Positions 43,428 to 54,655 of a stretch of DNA of 64,000 nucleotides are shown here, piece by piece. The DNA comes from Bombyx mori (lineage: Eukaryota; Arthropoda; Insecta; Lepidoptera; Bombycidae). The position numbers were made by a program, and so were the translations under genes. The stretch spans positions 4,915,501 to 4,979,500 of the forward strand of contig NC_085121.1 of assembly GCF_030269925.1 (NCBI RefSeq), given 5' to 3'. The notes beneath the pieces are model-generated. The model made no database searches. It saw only the letters and a list, made by a program, of their open reading frames with translations, and was not told the origin of the DNA. Each line of letters opens with the position of its first letter. The first letter of the stretch is position 1.

Positions 43428-44331
43428 TCCGAATCCAATACATAAATAAGACTTAAGATCGAAAATTCATATTTAGATACGCAGAGAAAACGCAACGAAA
43501 TCCAAATAATTATTATTGTACTGTAAAGAACGGCTAGACTACACTGTTAGTCTTATCATAACTTAACTCAATTCAATATTCTACTTCTATACAACGATAT
43601 TCTACTTCTAACACTGTCCCCTCTAACACTGTATGACGATCACGACTACTCTGTAAAAATGAAACGATTGAGACAAAGAAGAACTACTTGAGTGATATCA
43701 TTTATTAAATTATTAAATTAAATTAGATTTAAAAAAGATTAAATAAATAAGTTGCTGTATAGCTTAAATCACCTACACAAATAAATGGATCACGGTGTAC
43801 GCGTGCGAACAATATATCAGGAGCTAGTGATAAATCTTTCTAATCCAAGCCACAAATACGAAAATCAGATTACACAGATATCCAATAGACAAATGTCGTT
43901 TCGGTCATTTGAATAATGTCACCAGCTAAATCGAACATTTGAAACCTTTCGACTGAAAAGTACTTACTCATTTATATAACATCGACGGCAAAAGAATTTC
44001 TAACCAGTAGTACTTGATAAAAACCTGTATTTGGTAAATTCCTTTGACTTTACGTTCGATAAACACTAAATGGGAAGCAGAACAAGCCAAATGTTTCCTG
44101 CTTAAGTATATGAATCACTTTTTTGAACCTTTTAATGTGCAATAAGATGTTAATTTAAATTCACTTCTCATTTGTGCTGGAATGCTTCAATTAAACGAAT
44201 TTCAAAACTCTTCCCCACAGTGTGAGGACATCTAACTCTTTCCACACGTACACAGAACGAAATGTTCAACATTAAAATTTGTGCAAACGTTATAAACGCG
44301 ATTTTGTTAAAGGATTGTACTAGTAATTGTG
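43428..44331. other. AT-rich, no feature seen
   Basis: No supported feature. Confidence 0.4.
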
Positions 44332-44668
44332 ATATGAGTTCTAAAATCTCAGTTTTTACAGTATGACTTTTTTTTTTTCATGCCATATCCTTCTAACCAA
44401 AGCGCATTACTGCTTCACGGCAGAAATAGGTGGTAGAACCTACCCGTGCCGATTCCCAAGAATTCCTACCACCAGTAATTACGCACAATATATGTACAAA
44501 ATTTTTGCGAGTTTGATTTTTTATAAACGACGTTACCCTGAAAGTCATTTGTGAACATTTTAAAGTACATATTTAATTAGGAAAATTGGTATCTGACTGC
44601 GGGATTCGAACACCGTTGCACCGCTTGATATGAGTGCACCGGGCCCCTTATCTTTTAGACCACGACGA
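44332..44668 (-). mobile_element. tRNA-headed SINE with head, tail missing
   Basis: Body and tRNA-like head (tcgtggtctaaaagataag, gtgttcgaatcccgc on the minus strand). The 3' tail is absent and a T-run interrupts the body near 44368-44379. Confidence 0.7.
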
Positions 44669-47254
44669 TTATCCCATTAGCAACACCTTAATCGCCTCAT
44701 AACACCTACAAGAAAATATGGGTTGGTGCCATTCTAAGTCAAAATACAACGCAACTACTTTAAACCTACTTAGATAATTAATTATACTGTGGTACGAAAA
44801 AATATTAATATATTACATATTAACCAGAAAATTCAGATTAAGATCCTGGCTACCTCGAACTGCTAGTCTTATTTCTTTAGCATTTAACTGGAGTAGTATA
44901 CAATTTGGATAATAGTCGCTAGGGCCTGTCGACACGGGTAACTTGTATCCAGCCTATAGCTGCCAACCCAGCAATCCTAATACCAGCAACTATGCGTTCC
45001 TGTTCGAAGGGTAAATCAGCGGCTATACCAATACTATTGCGAATTCACGATGGACAGCGTCATTCGTCTCGTAGTGTCGACAGACTCTAGTTAAACATCA
45101 AATGGGACGAAAGGTGGTCTAGGCAAAAATAAAAAAATCAAGAACGACCAAATAATTCATCGTATGCGGCAACTTATTAGGCCGTAAAGAAATACATTGC
45201 TGTTACATAATAACTATGAAGGCATATTTCATATCTGCGGTCGGTCATGGAAATTTTTAATTTCCCTCAGCACAAGAGGAAGTGGAGCCAGTTTTTCTTT
45301 TGTTATTAAAATAAAACAACGTCGTGAAATGAGCTTGGTTTGCAGAGTTGTTTGTGAGATTCTTGCAATATTATTTGTGTTGGAAATGTTCTTTAATTAA
45401 AACCATCTGTCATTAATTGTATTAGACTTTTTTTGTGCCACTTTCGTCGGCTGTTGGTTGGTTGACATTGCTTATGCTACTATTTTATGTTAATAATTAC
45501 TATTTACATAAGATTTTCTGAAAATGTGAATTTTAGCTCCACATGGCTTCACCTCACCAACCAAGTCGTAAAATATTGTGGTAAATGAAAAATGACGTAC
45601 AAATTTTTATATACAAATAGTTAATTTGCACTTTTCACATTTTAAACTAAAATTAAGTGAGGTACATATTATACGAAATTACCATACTTAGTTAGGAACA
45701 AAGTATAGACAACCTGGATTCCGTTGTACATACAATTAATGAGTAAGCATATCGTAGGTACAATGGGCTTGTCAAAATTCCTATAAAATTTAGTGACAAA
45801 TGATCGAGGTTTATCCAAGCGGGTAGACGAAAAAGCCATTTAACCCGAACATTTCTAAGGTAAACGAAGGATATAGCGACCGAAGTGGTGACATTGACAA
45901 AGGTAAAACATTTTACAAATAACCTGTTGGCATAAAATTCGCGCGTTAGGCATCTTTCAATTTTCGAATATTCTACGCTAACACTGACTATATTCAGAGA
46001 GCCTGGCGTCACTTTTGTCTTTCCCAGAGTAAATACCAACCGATAGTAAACAGATACGCGATAATATAATATATCGTTTTTGGTTAGTTATGGTTAAACT
46101 ATGAATCCAGAACGATGATAGAAATGCGATTTTTATTTGATTGCTGTTTCTTTCACAAGAACCCAATGGACTTTCATTGGAACGAAGTTCCTTACGGCAG
46201 GCTTGGAGGGGATAGGGATTTTGCTGCACGACCGAACTGAAGAAAATATGATAGTAAAACCGTAAGAAAAAATCAGTGGAAAAAAGTGCGTGGAATAAAA
46301 CGGTTAAATGAGACGTGCGCAGGCGCGACAGTCGTATACACAAGCGAGTAGTGTATAATACCTTTCTCTTTCTCCCTCTTTCTTTTCGTTCTCTCATCCC
46401 TTCTCTCTCTATTTTGTAATTATTTCTATTTCTATGTAATTTTATGTTGTCAAACAAAAATAAAGAGACATATTTTGTTATTTTAATTGATAATTTGAAT
46501 TACGATTTTATTTTAATTTTACGTAATTTATTATTTCCTAAAATACTGAATATAATATAAAATATTTTTATTTAAAATACTTTTTACTTAAATAAAAAGT
46601 AATCAGCAAAATTTAAGAGAAAAATCAAGAAAACCAACATAAAATTGAGCACGATTTTTTTTTTGCAAATTGTGTCGATTCTACATTAGCCGAAGGAACT
46701 TCGTTCCTACCTGGTGTCTCACGACACCACATTTCTTTTATTATCATTTCTCTGAAGAAGTAGTTAGTAGAAGTATTAAGCAACAAGGATACATCATGAC
46801 TTCCCCTGCGTACTAGATAGCTTTCCGGGTTCAAATCTGTAAAAAATTGACCACTTTTCTTGGGTAAAATTTCTTCACTTCCTCAAAGAAAATAAAGTGT
46901 TTTTGTAGGACTGCATATCTTTTGTTGCCTAAAGTGCAACACAATACATATTTTGGGTTTCTTCTGCTTTCTCACAATACCTGCAGACCGGATAAGCAGT
47001 GAGGACAGCTTGTGCATGTAGCTACGCAACTGCCAGAGACTTCCAGATAGTATTATTCATTTTGTACATTTCTTGTAAAAAAGCTTTTTATAGTGGCTAT
47101 GAAGTTTGAATAACTCATTACCTTAAGGTTCTCCCTACGGCTATTAGCAGATAATACGGCTAGATTTTAAGCTCAGCTTCCTCGAGTTCCTGTTACTTAC
47201 CATTTCCCTCTCCTCCGTCCATAACAGTAGTATTTTTTTCCTACCCAATAGCTA
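44669..47254. other. long AT-rich stretch, no confident feature
   Basis: Diverged SINE-like words occur near 44990-45110. Two inverted copies of ggaacgaagttcctt lie at 46179 and 46695. A 159-codon minus frame (45978-46457) is lysine/arginine-rich with no family or splice support. A CT-rich run lies near 46360-46410. Confidence 0.3.
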
Positions 47255-47520
47255 GTCCCCTAAAGGGCTATTTCAAGTACGCACGCTATGGTAGATGGGA
47301 TTGAATTGGAATCGCAACCCATTGAGAAGGTCTGTTAAAAAACCAGAAGCAGCTTTACCAATGGTGCGTGGTGTGCGTTGCACAAGGACGAAGCAGCGTT
47401 AGGGGGTGCCAGCCCGGCACTTTCAATGAACGCGTGCTTAAGAAGCGCTAGGACAATGATTTCACACGAGCGCTACATGGGCTAGGGACGCATTTGGAGA
47501 AATTCAGTGGGTTTTTTCTA
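47255..47520 (-). mobile_element. very old jockey-type 3' UTR remnant
   Basis: ggaatcgcaacccattgaga and aggtctgttaaaaaacc are a decayed reverse copy of the jockey 3' UTR landmark. The following GC-richer part to 47520 (gggtgccagcccggcactt) may belong to the same relic. Confidence 0.4.
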
Positions 47521-47794
47521 TAAGCTAGGTTTGGTTAGGGCTTGGCTGACTCTGGAGAGATTCGCACAGTATTTTCAATTCGTTTTCCCAAAAAAAACAT
47601 ACCTGATTCCTACTGTAAATAGGATCACAAAGGTTATTGTAAGTCAGTACGGACACAACAGCGCCTTCTGTTTCCGAGATGAACCAATAGCGCGTTCAGT
47701 TTTGAACGACAAGCATTTCCATTATTGCAATGCAAAGTACTTACTACAAAGGAAATTTATCATTTGAGACGGTTTAGTAACATCTCGAGGTGGG

Positions 47795-47842
47795 CGAGTA
47801 ACAGCTTAGCACCAGGCGGACTGTGAACTCGTCTACTACTTT
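47795..47842 (+). mobile_element. SINE tail scrap
   Basis: cttagcaccaggcggactgt then gaactcgtctactac is the diverged 3' tail of the tRNA-headed SINE. Confidence 0.45.
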
Positions 47843-47964
47843 AAATACGTCGTTTTATGAAGACATACGGAACAACAAACAAACTTTCTATAATACAAAA
47901 GCAGCAAAGTAAATTTCAATGCTCCGTGTTTATGTTTTTTTTATGCATACAAGTAATTAACCTC

Positions 47965-48145
47965 CCCTCTTACATTAAGTGATTAATGACCCCATAGACA
48001 TAGCAACTTGAACACATTAAGTATAGATTTCAATTAAATAGTACCTACCAAAAGGCTGTTTGTTCACCCTTCAAAAGCAACCTACCCGTGTTAGCTCACA
48101 AGACGCCCTACCGGCTACCGCCAATCAATCGTGAATTCCATTTAA
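47965..48145 (-). mobile_element. diverged SINE copy
   Basis: ttaagtgattaatgacccca, tgttcacccttcaaaagc and gctcacaagacgccctacc follow the order of the SINE body on the minus strand, with deletions. The stretch 48146-48433 shows nothing. Confidence 0.45.
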
Positions 48146-48445
48146 TCATTTTATTTATTTATTTATTGTTCATTCCATTTCACAAATTGAAAGTCTGCAA
48201 GAAGAACATTAAAAATGCATCAGTACACGCAAAAGTATCTGGACGTGACATTGTTTGTGTACGGAGAATTTGCTAGTTTTAATTATTTATCTCGTCACGA
48301 TGACTTCGTGCTCTTTAGCGTTCCAGATGAAGAGCTCTACTCAATTTATGGATATGACGTATACATTTCCAAATGCATAGCAAAAAAATCTAAACGTAGA
48401 AATCACGTAATGTTGAAGAAAACTAATATCTATAGTTACACTAAC

Positions 48446-49405
48446 AACTTTTTTTTTTTTTTTGTCAGCAGGAAATCGCCGGACTTCCGCCCTTCACTGA
48501 GGATGGAGGGCGGGGCATGTCGGAGTCGAACCGACTAAAACCTCCTGTCTCTCAACAACCAACGTCCAAACCTCGCATGAGACAAAACTCATGAAAAGGA
48601 AAAGGGGGGAAAGTGAAGCGTTTAGTGCGGAGCACATCTTTCCCATCACCCTCCCCCTCGGGAAGCCGGACTGGCGGTCGTCGGCGCCACGATCACCAGC
48701 CCTCTCGGTCGGCAGGCTATCCGAAGCCCGCCTAGATGGCGCCGGTTAGAATGGTCTATCCTACGGAATACCCCGCTGGGTCAGAACCAGCGTGGGTTGA
48801 GGATAGCCGGCCTTCCATCACCCGGATGCTCATGCATAAAACGCGTGCAGAGCAGCTTGCACGTCGTCTTCTTAGGCCCCCTTCGCCGGTCCCCAGGCTG
48901 ACATGTGAGGGAGACTCGAAACACTTAGAGGGCCAGGGCTTGGGCGATATCCGCCTCCCTGGCCCCCGCTCGACGGCGGCGGGCCTGTGCGTCTCTCACG
49001 CGCCCCGCCGCCTCCTTCTGCGAGATGGTGCACTCGCAGAAGTCGATCATCGCCTTCCACGACTCGTCGTCACCGAGCATCGATGCCACAACACTCGGCA
49101 ACGACAAGTCGTTTCCTATTTTTGCGACGAGGACACGGCGCCACCCCTCCCATGCGGGGCAGGCGACGAGCGTGGGCTCCGCCGTGTCCAAGTCGCAACC
49201 ACAATGGTGGCACTCTGCCGTCGGCTCGGCTCCGATCCGGTGCAGGAACTCACCGAAGCAACCATGCCCAGTGAGCACCTGCGTGAGCCGGAAAGTGAGG
49301 CGTCCTCTGTCACGATTCACCCAGTTCACAAGAACCGGGCGAATCGCCTCGACGGTCCTACGACCAGCCGAAGGATCGGCCAGCCGTATGGACCATGACT
49401 CCAGC
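48446..49405 (-). mobile_element. R1-clade LINE 3' end, 12-bp target duplication
   Basis: T-run at about 48449-48464, 3' UTR 48465-48920 and C-terminal coding region to 49405. The identical 12-mers agttacactaac at 48434-48445 and 49406-49417 are the target duplication, so both ends are certain. A 5'-truncated insertion of about 960 bp. Confidence 0.9.
48925..49329 (-). pseudogene. C-terminal domain of R1-clade ORF2
   Basis: An uninterrupted 134-codon frame: NWVNRDRGRLTFRLTQVLTG, the zinc-knuckle region with Cys40, Cys43 and Cys57, then DDESWKAMIDFCECTISQKE and an Arg/Ala-rich end. The histidine ligand seen in sister copies (AEHTLARC) is Pro52 here (AEPTLVAC), so the knuckle should not bind zinc normally. 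The RT is absent through 5' truncation. Confidence 0.75.
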
Positions 49406-49417
49406 AGTTACACTAAC

Positions 49418-50031
49418 TTCAGTGACTTCAATTCAAACAATAGGTTTTGGTATTACTTTGTTTTAGTAGTTTTATTATTCATCGTAACTATAACCCCAAA
49501 AATCTACAGAAAGCAGTATATACTTACCCAAAATTAAAAAATACGAATCTGTTGACATTATTTCTGAAATTCATCCCCTTTATGTATATTTATTATTATG
49601 TACATAGAAATAGTTTTTGTTCATTTATCGCGTTCTATGTTACTTTTTTATACATTGAAAGAATTAACACTGACTTGAGGTATAGCAGCCGGTTTCATGA
49701 TAAGAACCAGGAGATTGGTTGTGTTCGAGAAACCCCAATTTTCTTTATTTAAAATTGGATTACCTTTTAATTGCTTTCAATCATGTTTGAAACCGATGAA
49801 ATTCTAAAAAAACAACGGCTAATAAGAAGTCTCCTCTCGTGAGTTTCGTAAGAACAACATCAACTTATTATAATATTTCTAAGACCAAGTCAAACACATA
49901 ACAGGGAAGAGAGTGCACGAAAAGTTATACCAACACATATTACAAAAGAAAAAGTTGTTAAGTGAGTTGGTGAATTTGCAAAATTTTGGTTAAAGAAATC
50001 CACTTGCGATTTTGCACAGTTTAGCTCTCAG
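49418..50031. other. AT-rich, no feature seen
   Basis: No supported feature. Confidence 0.4.
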
Positions 50032-50117
50032 AGAAAGTTGGGAAAATGGTTTACTGGATACACGCAATCAGGAAGCTCTTCAAACTACAAATATCGATAC
50101 AAAGAGGATTGCCGAGG
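50032..50117 (+). CDS. weak candidate exon
   Basis: 86 nt between an acceptor (gcacagtttagctctcag) and a donor (gtgagttta). All three frames are open; examples are RKLGKWFTGYTQSGSSSNYK and, from an internal ATG, MVYWIHAIRKLFKLQISIQR. Frame and reality are both uncertain. Confidence 0.2.
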
Positions 50118-50280
50118 GTGAGTTTATTTCCAATCACCGTTCTTAAAAAACGAACTAAATCGGTTTGGATTGTGACAGATAAGTATGTACTATACTATAT
50201 ATAGAGCACAAGCGTAGTTTAAATAGTGTGTACACTGGTTATATTAGACCGATCGCACATGTCAGCTGTAGGTATGATAC

Positions 50281-50663
50281 TGTTACGCCAGTAAGAGCAA
50301 CGCCATCTATCGTCGAATAGCAGAAACGAATATCAAAAGAACTAGTAAAATCTAGAACACTGGAGAAGTACAACACTATCTATAGTCAAATAGCGGAAAC
50401 ACATGTTGAAACTACTCGACTTGGCAGGAATGTTCTCGATAATTCTAGGGATATCGTATCGACTATAAAACCGTTGTAGAGATGACACGGAGGCAGTTAA
50501 TAATCGGATCTACTCGAAGCGAAACAGCGAACGGATCACCTGAAGCGAAGCGTAAGAAGCGAGTTACTAATTGTAAAGTGTTCTATGAGTGTTCTAAGTG
50601 TTAAATAGAGTTTTAGTTTGTACTGCGGTGGAAGTTTGTATTTATCCGAACCCCAGCGTAACA
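50281..50663 (+). mobile_element. solo LTR with 4-bp target duplication
   Basis: 383 bp, tgttacgcca ... agcgtaaca, with atac directly outside both ends (50277-50280 and 50664-50667). It contains a TATA box (tataaaa at 50464-50470) about two thirds in, and matches 12123-12506 in the opposite orientation. The absence of gag/pol and of a second LTR means the internal part was lost by LTR-LTR recombination. Ty3/Gypsy or BEL/Pao type are both possible from the 4-bp duplication. Confidence 0.88.
50464..50470 (+). promoter_or_regulatory. LTR TATA box
   Basis: tataaaa within cgactataaaaccgttg. The same motif is kept in the other LTR copy (12318-12324, minus). It would have driven RNA polymerase II transcription of the retrotransposon. 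Confidence 0.5.
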
Positions 50664-50735
50664 ATACTAATTTGACCACATGATAAGCAATAGATTGGCC
50701 ATGGTCCTGGCACTCCTGACATCTATGTGCATTAT

Positions 50736-50851
50736 GGTAGGTAGCGGCTTGGCTCTGCCCTGGCATTGCTGACGTCCATGAGCGACGGTGACCACTTACC
50801 ATCAGGTGGGCCGTATGCTCGTCTGCCTGCAAAGGCAATAAAAAAAAAAAG
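50736..50851 (+). mobile_element. Bm1-type SINE
   Basis: gtaggtagcggcttggctct, gcattgctgacgtccatgag, ccatcaggtgggccgtatgc and gcctgcaaaggcaataaaa. The preceding 35 bp (ggtcctggcactcctgacat) look like a partial second copy of the middle. Confidence 0.75.
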
Positions 50852-50937
50852 TTGACCACTAACTTCAATGTCAAATGTGCCTTAAATTCATCTACCTAGA
50901 ATACCAAAAAAAAAACATATGTTAATTAGACAAACTT

Positions 50938-51562
50938 TTTTTTTTTTTTTTTCCACAGGAGAAAATCGCCGGATCCCCACCCGCACGGCAGGTGAGGTAT
51001 GTTGGAGTCGAACCTCACTAAAAACTCCTGCCGCTCACAGCCGGCGCCCTACCCCGGACCGGGTGGGAACCCAGTCGGAGTTATTGAGACGGCGGGACAG
51101 GGTTTACGCAGAGCACATTACATCCATCCCGCCGTCCCCCAGACGCCGGACCGGCGGCCGCCAACAACATGACCGCCGGTTCCCTCGGTCGACGGGCCAA
51201 GAGCCCGATTGATAGCACCGCGCTACACCTTCCCCCGGAGCGGTCGGGGGAACGCGACCTACCACGCTGCCCCACGCCTAAGCTCCTCCCCGCACAAAGC
51301 GGGTTTAGCCCGAAGCTCTAAGGGGGCCGGGTTACGGACGAGACCCCGGTCCCGACCCCCTGCTCGGCGGCGGCGGGTTTCTGCGTAGTGAGGAGAGCTT
51401 TGCCTCACTCGCCCCGCCGCCTCCTTCTGCGAGATGGTGCACTCGCAGAAGTCGAGCATAGCCTTCCAAGACTCGTCGCCGCCAAGCATCGACGCCACGA
51501 CGCCAGGCAGCGACAAGTCTGGTCCTATCTTTGCGACAAGGACACGGCGCAAAGATAGGACC
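50938..51562 (-). mobile_element. R1-clade LINE 3' end with foldback 5' junction
   Basis: T-run 50936-50953, 3' UTR to about 51255, coding tail to 51549. agacaaactt at 50928-50937 and 51563-51572 is the probable target duplication. The coding tail (51259-51552, minus) reads LVAKIGPDLSLPGVVASMLG and DESWKAMLDFCECTISQKEA. The 5' end carries a short inverted repeat of its own sequence (see 51517-51566). Confidence 0.85.
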
Positions 51563-51566
51563 AGAC
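51517..51566. repeat. 17-bp perfect inverted repeat at the LINE 5' junction
   Basis: gtctggtcctatctttg (51517-51533), a 16-nt spacer, then its exact reverse complement caaagataggaccagac (51550-51566). The first arm is normal LINE sequence; the second is an extra inverted copy at the insertion edge. Confidence 0.92.
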
Positions 51567-51956
51567 AAACTTACAAACATTTGTATGAAAGACACGAATT
51601 TGTATGTTTAAACACTAGCCGAAACCACACTGGAAGCTAAAAATATAATAAAACATGACCAGTCTCAAATGTGCGATCTCATCTCCACCTCAGAGTAATT
51701 AGATTGGTAGACTAGCGTGTAAAATAATACGGATTTGTAGAGATTGAAGCTTCGGTGTTCAGAACAAATGCTTGCACTGGTTTCAATTCATTTATCGGAT
51801 GACCTTTAATAGATTTCCAACTTAGATATGTTTTTCTTACCGTCTAGTTTATTTCTATCAAGATTTACTACGGGACTTTCTTTTATAATTCGACATGGGT
51901 TTTATTTATTTCAAAAAAACTTGTTAGTTGATTATCTTTAGTCGATTACTTGATTG

Positions 51957-52080
51957 ACTCAGTGGTGTAGGAGTTAGCGCACCTAACCGCTAGGCCAAGG
52001 GTCGTGGGTTCGATTCCCGCATCGAGCAAACATTCGTGTGCGTTACATTTGGTATATAATTCGCTAACTAATAAAGGAGA
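51957..52080 (+). repeat. tRNA-like sequence, probably a SINE head or tRNA relic
   Basis: ctcagtggtgtaggagttag then gggttcgattcccgc give clear A- and B-box matches with plausible spacing. The acceptor stem pairs poorly and the anticodon loop lacks the usual T, so it is not a functional tRNA. The stretch 51573-51956 shows nothing. Confidence 0.45.
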
Positions 52081-52095
52081 ATAGACAATTAACAT

Positions 52096-52348
52096 TTTTT
52101 TTATTGCTTATACAGATGAAAGAGCTCACGGTCTACCTGGTTTTAGGTGGTTATTAGAATCTTTAGACTTAAAATCAGAGCCTTCAAATCATAGGTTTCG
52201 GCACCCACCTTGAGGTGAGTTCTAAGTCTCAGTTCAACAGTATAACGGCTGCCCCTCCCTTTTAACCTGAACGCATTACTGATTCACAACAAAAATAAGC
52301 AGGGCGAGTGGTATCTACAGGTGCCGATTCACAAGACGCCCTACCAGC
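52096..52348 (-). mobile_element. diverged SINE, 5'-truncated
   Basis: T-run, attgcttatacagatgaaag, ggtctacctggttttaggtg through to caagacgccctaccag. Confidence 0.7.
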
Positions 52349-52946
52349 GTGTACAAGCCGTTATTTTTTTTTTATAAAATTATTATACTCTGTGTTGATA
52401 CATCACAGGGTGTGAACAAATTAGAACTGCTAGCTATATGAGAAAACAACAAATTTGATTAAAGCCGAAGAATGATAGCTGACGGTAAAAAAGTAGTGGA
52501 TATGCTTTGTTTTTTAGACAGCTCAATCTCTTATCTTTTGATGCTCCTACAAATTATTGAGATTAAGAACAAATTTGTCTAATATTTATACAAAAATCAA
52601 TAACATTTTGTTGCTATCGATGCGTTGAGTAAGTGGAAAGGAAACATGGTCGGCTAATATTGACCGGTGGCTTAATTTACATGTAAATTAAGGAACGGTT
52701 TGAACGACTTACGCACAATTTAACCACCAATATCGATTGGTTGGTTGAAGGTTTTCATAAGTACTGACCTTACAGCGCTTGTTTCGACAATAAATAATAA
52801 CTAATAATATTATAAACACGAATTAAATTGAGTATCGGGAAACATGGTCATTGAAACCAACACAGATATCAAATATTTCTTTACGAATACAACTCAGTAT
52901 AACATTCCGAATATTTGTATAAGAAAGGAAAACGAAAGCTTTATAC
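52349..52946. other. AT-rich; one 22-bp palindrome
   Basis: cttaatttacatgtaaatta + ag at 52671-52692 is a perfect palindrome. No other feature. Confidence 0.5.
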
Positions 52947-53081
52947 AGAAGTCCAGTCTTTGTGTCTTCTGAAATTTATGTAAATCTCTCATCGGACTTT
53001 CCTTGTATTTGATTTCAAAGTTAGGTATTTCTCTCTCGGACACGTTTTGATCAAGATAAGACCCGTGTTTTTGTTTCAACC
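52947..53081 (-). CDS. weak candidate exon
   Basis: Minus strand, acceptor ttctcgaatatagctgcag. 135 nt read LKQKHGSYLDQNVSEREIPN, then FEIKYKESPMRDLHKFQKTQ and RLDF, to a fair donor (gtataaagc). Highly charged and protein-like, but no family is recognised. Confidence 0.25.
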
Positions 53082-53250
53082 CTGCAGCTATATTCGAGAA
53101 ACATTGTATTCATTACGTATTAAACACACTCTGCTAACATTTCTCTAGAAATTCAATGTAATTTACTTTTTTGGAATAGCGTGTTGTATTGTCTTGTTAA
53201 AACTATAATAATGATGACAGAAGTTTTGGATTTAGTAAATAGTTGTTCAT

Positions 53251-53500
53251 ATCTTTTTTTTATTTATTGCTTAGATGGGTGGACGATCTCACAGCCCACC
53301 TGGTGTTAAGTGGTTACTGGAGCCCATAGACATCTACAACGTAAATGCGCCGCCCACCTTGAAACATAAGTTCTAAGGTCTCAGTATAGTTACAACGGCT
53401 ACCCCACCCTTCAAACCGAAACGCATTGCTGCTTCACGGCAGAAATAGGCGGGGTGGTGGTATCTACCCGTGTGGACTCACAAGAGGTCCTACCACCAGT
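53251..53500 (-). mobile_element. tRNA-headed SINE, 5'-truncated
   Basis: Tail tttttttatttattgcttag, gggtggacgatctcacagcc through to cctaccaccagt. Close to family consensus. Confidence 0.82.
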
Positions 53501-53519
53501 CAAAAAGACATCTTATTGA

Positions 53520-53720
53520 CTAGACTAACTGGACTGACCTAATAAAGAAATCAACTGAGTCCACCATGGTCCAGTGTACGGGAAACTCTTCGAATCGCCA
53601 GGTTTGCAAGCACCTCGCCGGGGGACCAATCCTCAAAAACATTGGGAACCTAACGAATGTTTCCACGTGCGTGCATGTCCCACTATCAGTGCAATCACGA
53701 CCACTGACAAGAGTGCCCAA
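53520..53720 (-). CDS. weak candidate exon
   Basis: A GC-richer island. On the minus strand a strong acceptor (actaattcttcttag) precedes LGTLVSGRDCTDSGTCTHVE, then TFVRFPMFLRIGPPARCLQT and WRFEEFPVHWTMVDSV. The opposite strand is also open in two frames here, so coding strand and reality are uncertain. Confidence 0.22.
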   Translation of the reverse strand: MGTLVSGRDCTDSGTCTHVETFVRFPMFLRIGPPARCLQTWRFEEFPVHWTMVDSVDFFIRSVQLV

Positions 53721-54202
53721 CTAAGAAGAATTAGTATAATTTTATTTTTTATTATTATTTTATTAGCCAAGGAAAAATTATCATTTTTATACTCGAGACA
53801 AATCAAACTGCAAATCCTTAAAGATTTTAGAAAATCTACACGGCTCAAATAAATTAAATATAAAGGAATAAAAAATTTGTATTCATAGTACTGGAACAGC
53901 ACAAACACCAAAACCGAAGGTCCTGGACGACAAGAGCAAACAACATGTCTTTGTACCTACTCGCTGACCTAAATTACCTAGCTCTATATGCAAATCGTTA
54001 GACAAGACATCTTTGTAGCAAACGAATTTAAACCTTTTTCGTCCTCTGAACCCTCTATAAATAGTCATGAGGGAATGCAACTTCAAAAGTCACATTGATA
54101 TGCATATCACGTAATTTCTTTTCGTTTGTCATTTTTCTGTAAAATTAAAACAGTTTTTTTTTTTTTATAAAACCCTTTCATTGCGTACGTATCACATTAT
54201 TT
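53721..54202. other. AT-rich, no feature seen
   Basis: No supported feature. Confidence 0.4.
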
Positions 54203-54655
54203 TTAATACGCTTTTATTAGCTTCAGACGTATGTATGTTTGTAACGGAACCTTTGAACATGATTTTGACTCCCTTCAAAAAGTCGGATTAACTCGAAATT
54301 TGGCATACTTATTAAGTATCGATGAAAATTCAATTTTAAAAAAAAAATGAAAAAATTTAAATTCAACAAAGAAAAAATTAAAAAAAATTATAATTTAAAA
54401 AAATCTAACAAAATACGCTTTTATAGAAAATCCAACTAAAAAATGGAAAATAAATTTTAATAAATTTGAATTAAAAATAGTGTAAGAAAAAATGATTTTA
54501 TTGTAAAAAAAGTGCAGCGCAAAAAGGAGTGCATGGTATCAGTAGTTATAAATATTTCATGAACAGTAGAAGGGTTATTTTGATAATATCCTTAAAAGCA
54601 CCCCACGCTTTCTTACAATAAAATCTTTTTTTTTTACACTATTTTTAATTCACAT
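54203..54655 (+). repeat. foldback repeat, copy 3
   Basis: Head (gcttttattagcttcagacg ... aagtcggattaactcgaaat), then inverted arms at 54468-54506 and 54613-54651 sharing gattttattgtaa and taaaaatagtgta. The arms correspond to the inner part of the arms in copy 1 and the end of copy 2. Confidence 0.7.

Noticed and set aside
45978..46457. 159-codon minus-strand open frame
   Set aside because: Low-complexity, Lys/Arg-rich over a CT-rich tract, without domain or splice evidence.
46179..46707. Inverted pair ggaacgaagttcctt about 500 bp apart
   Set aside because: Looks like terminal repeats at first, but the similarity ends after about 20 bp and no target duplication is visible.
48215..48538. 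107-codon plus frame
   Set aside because: Its second part is reverse-strand R1-clade 3' UTR and the first part shows no domain.
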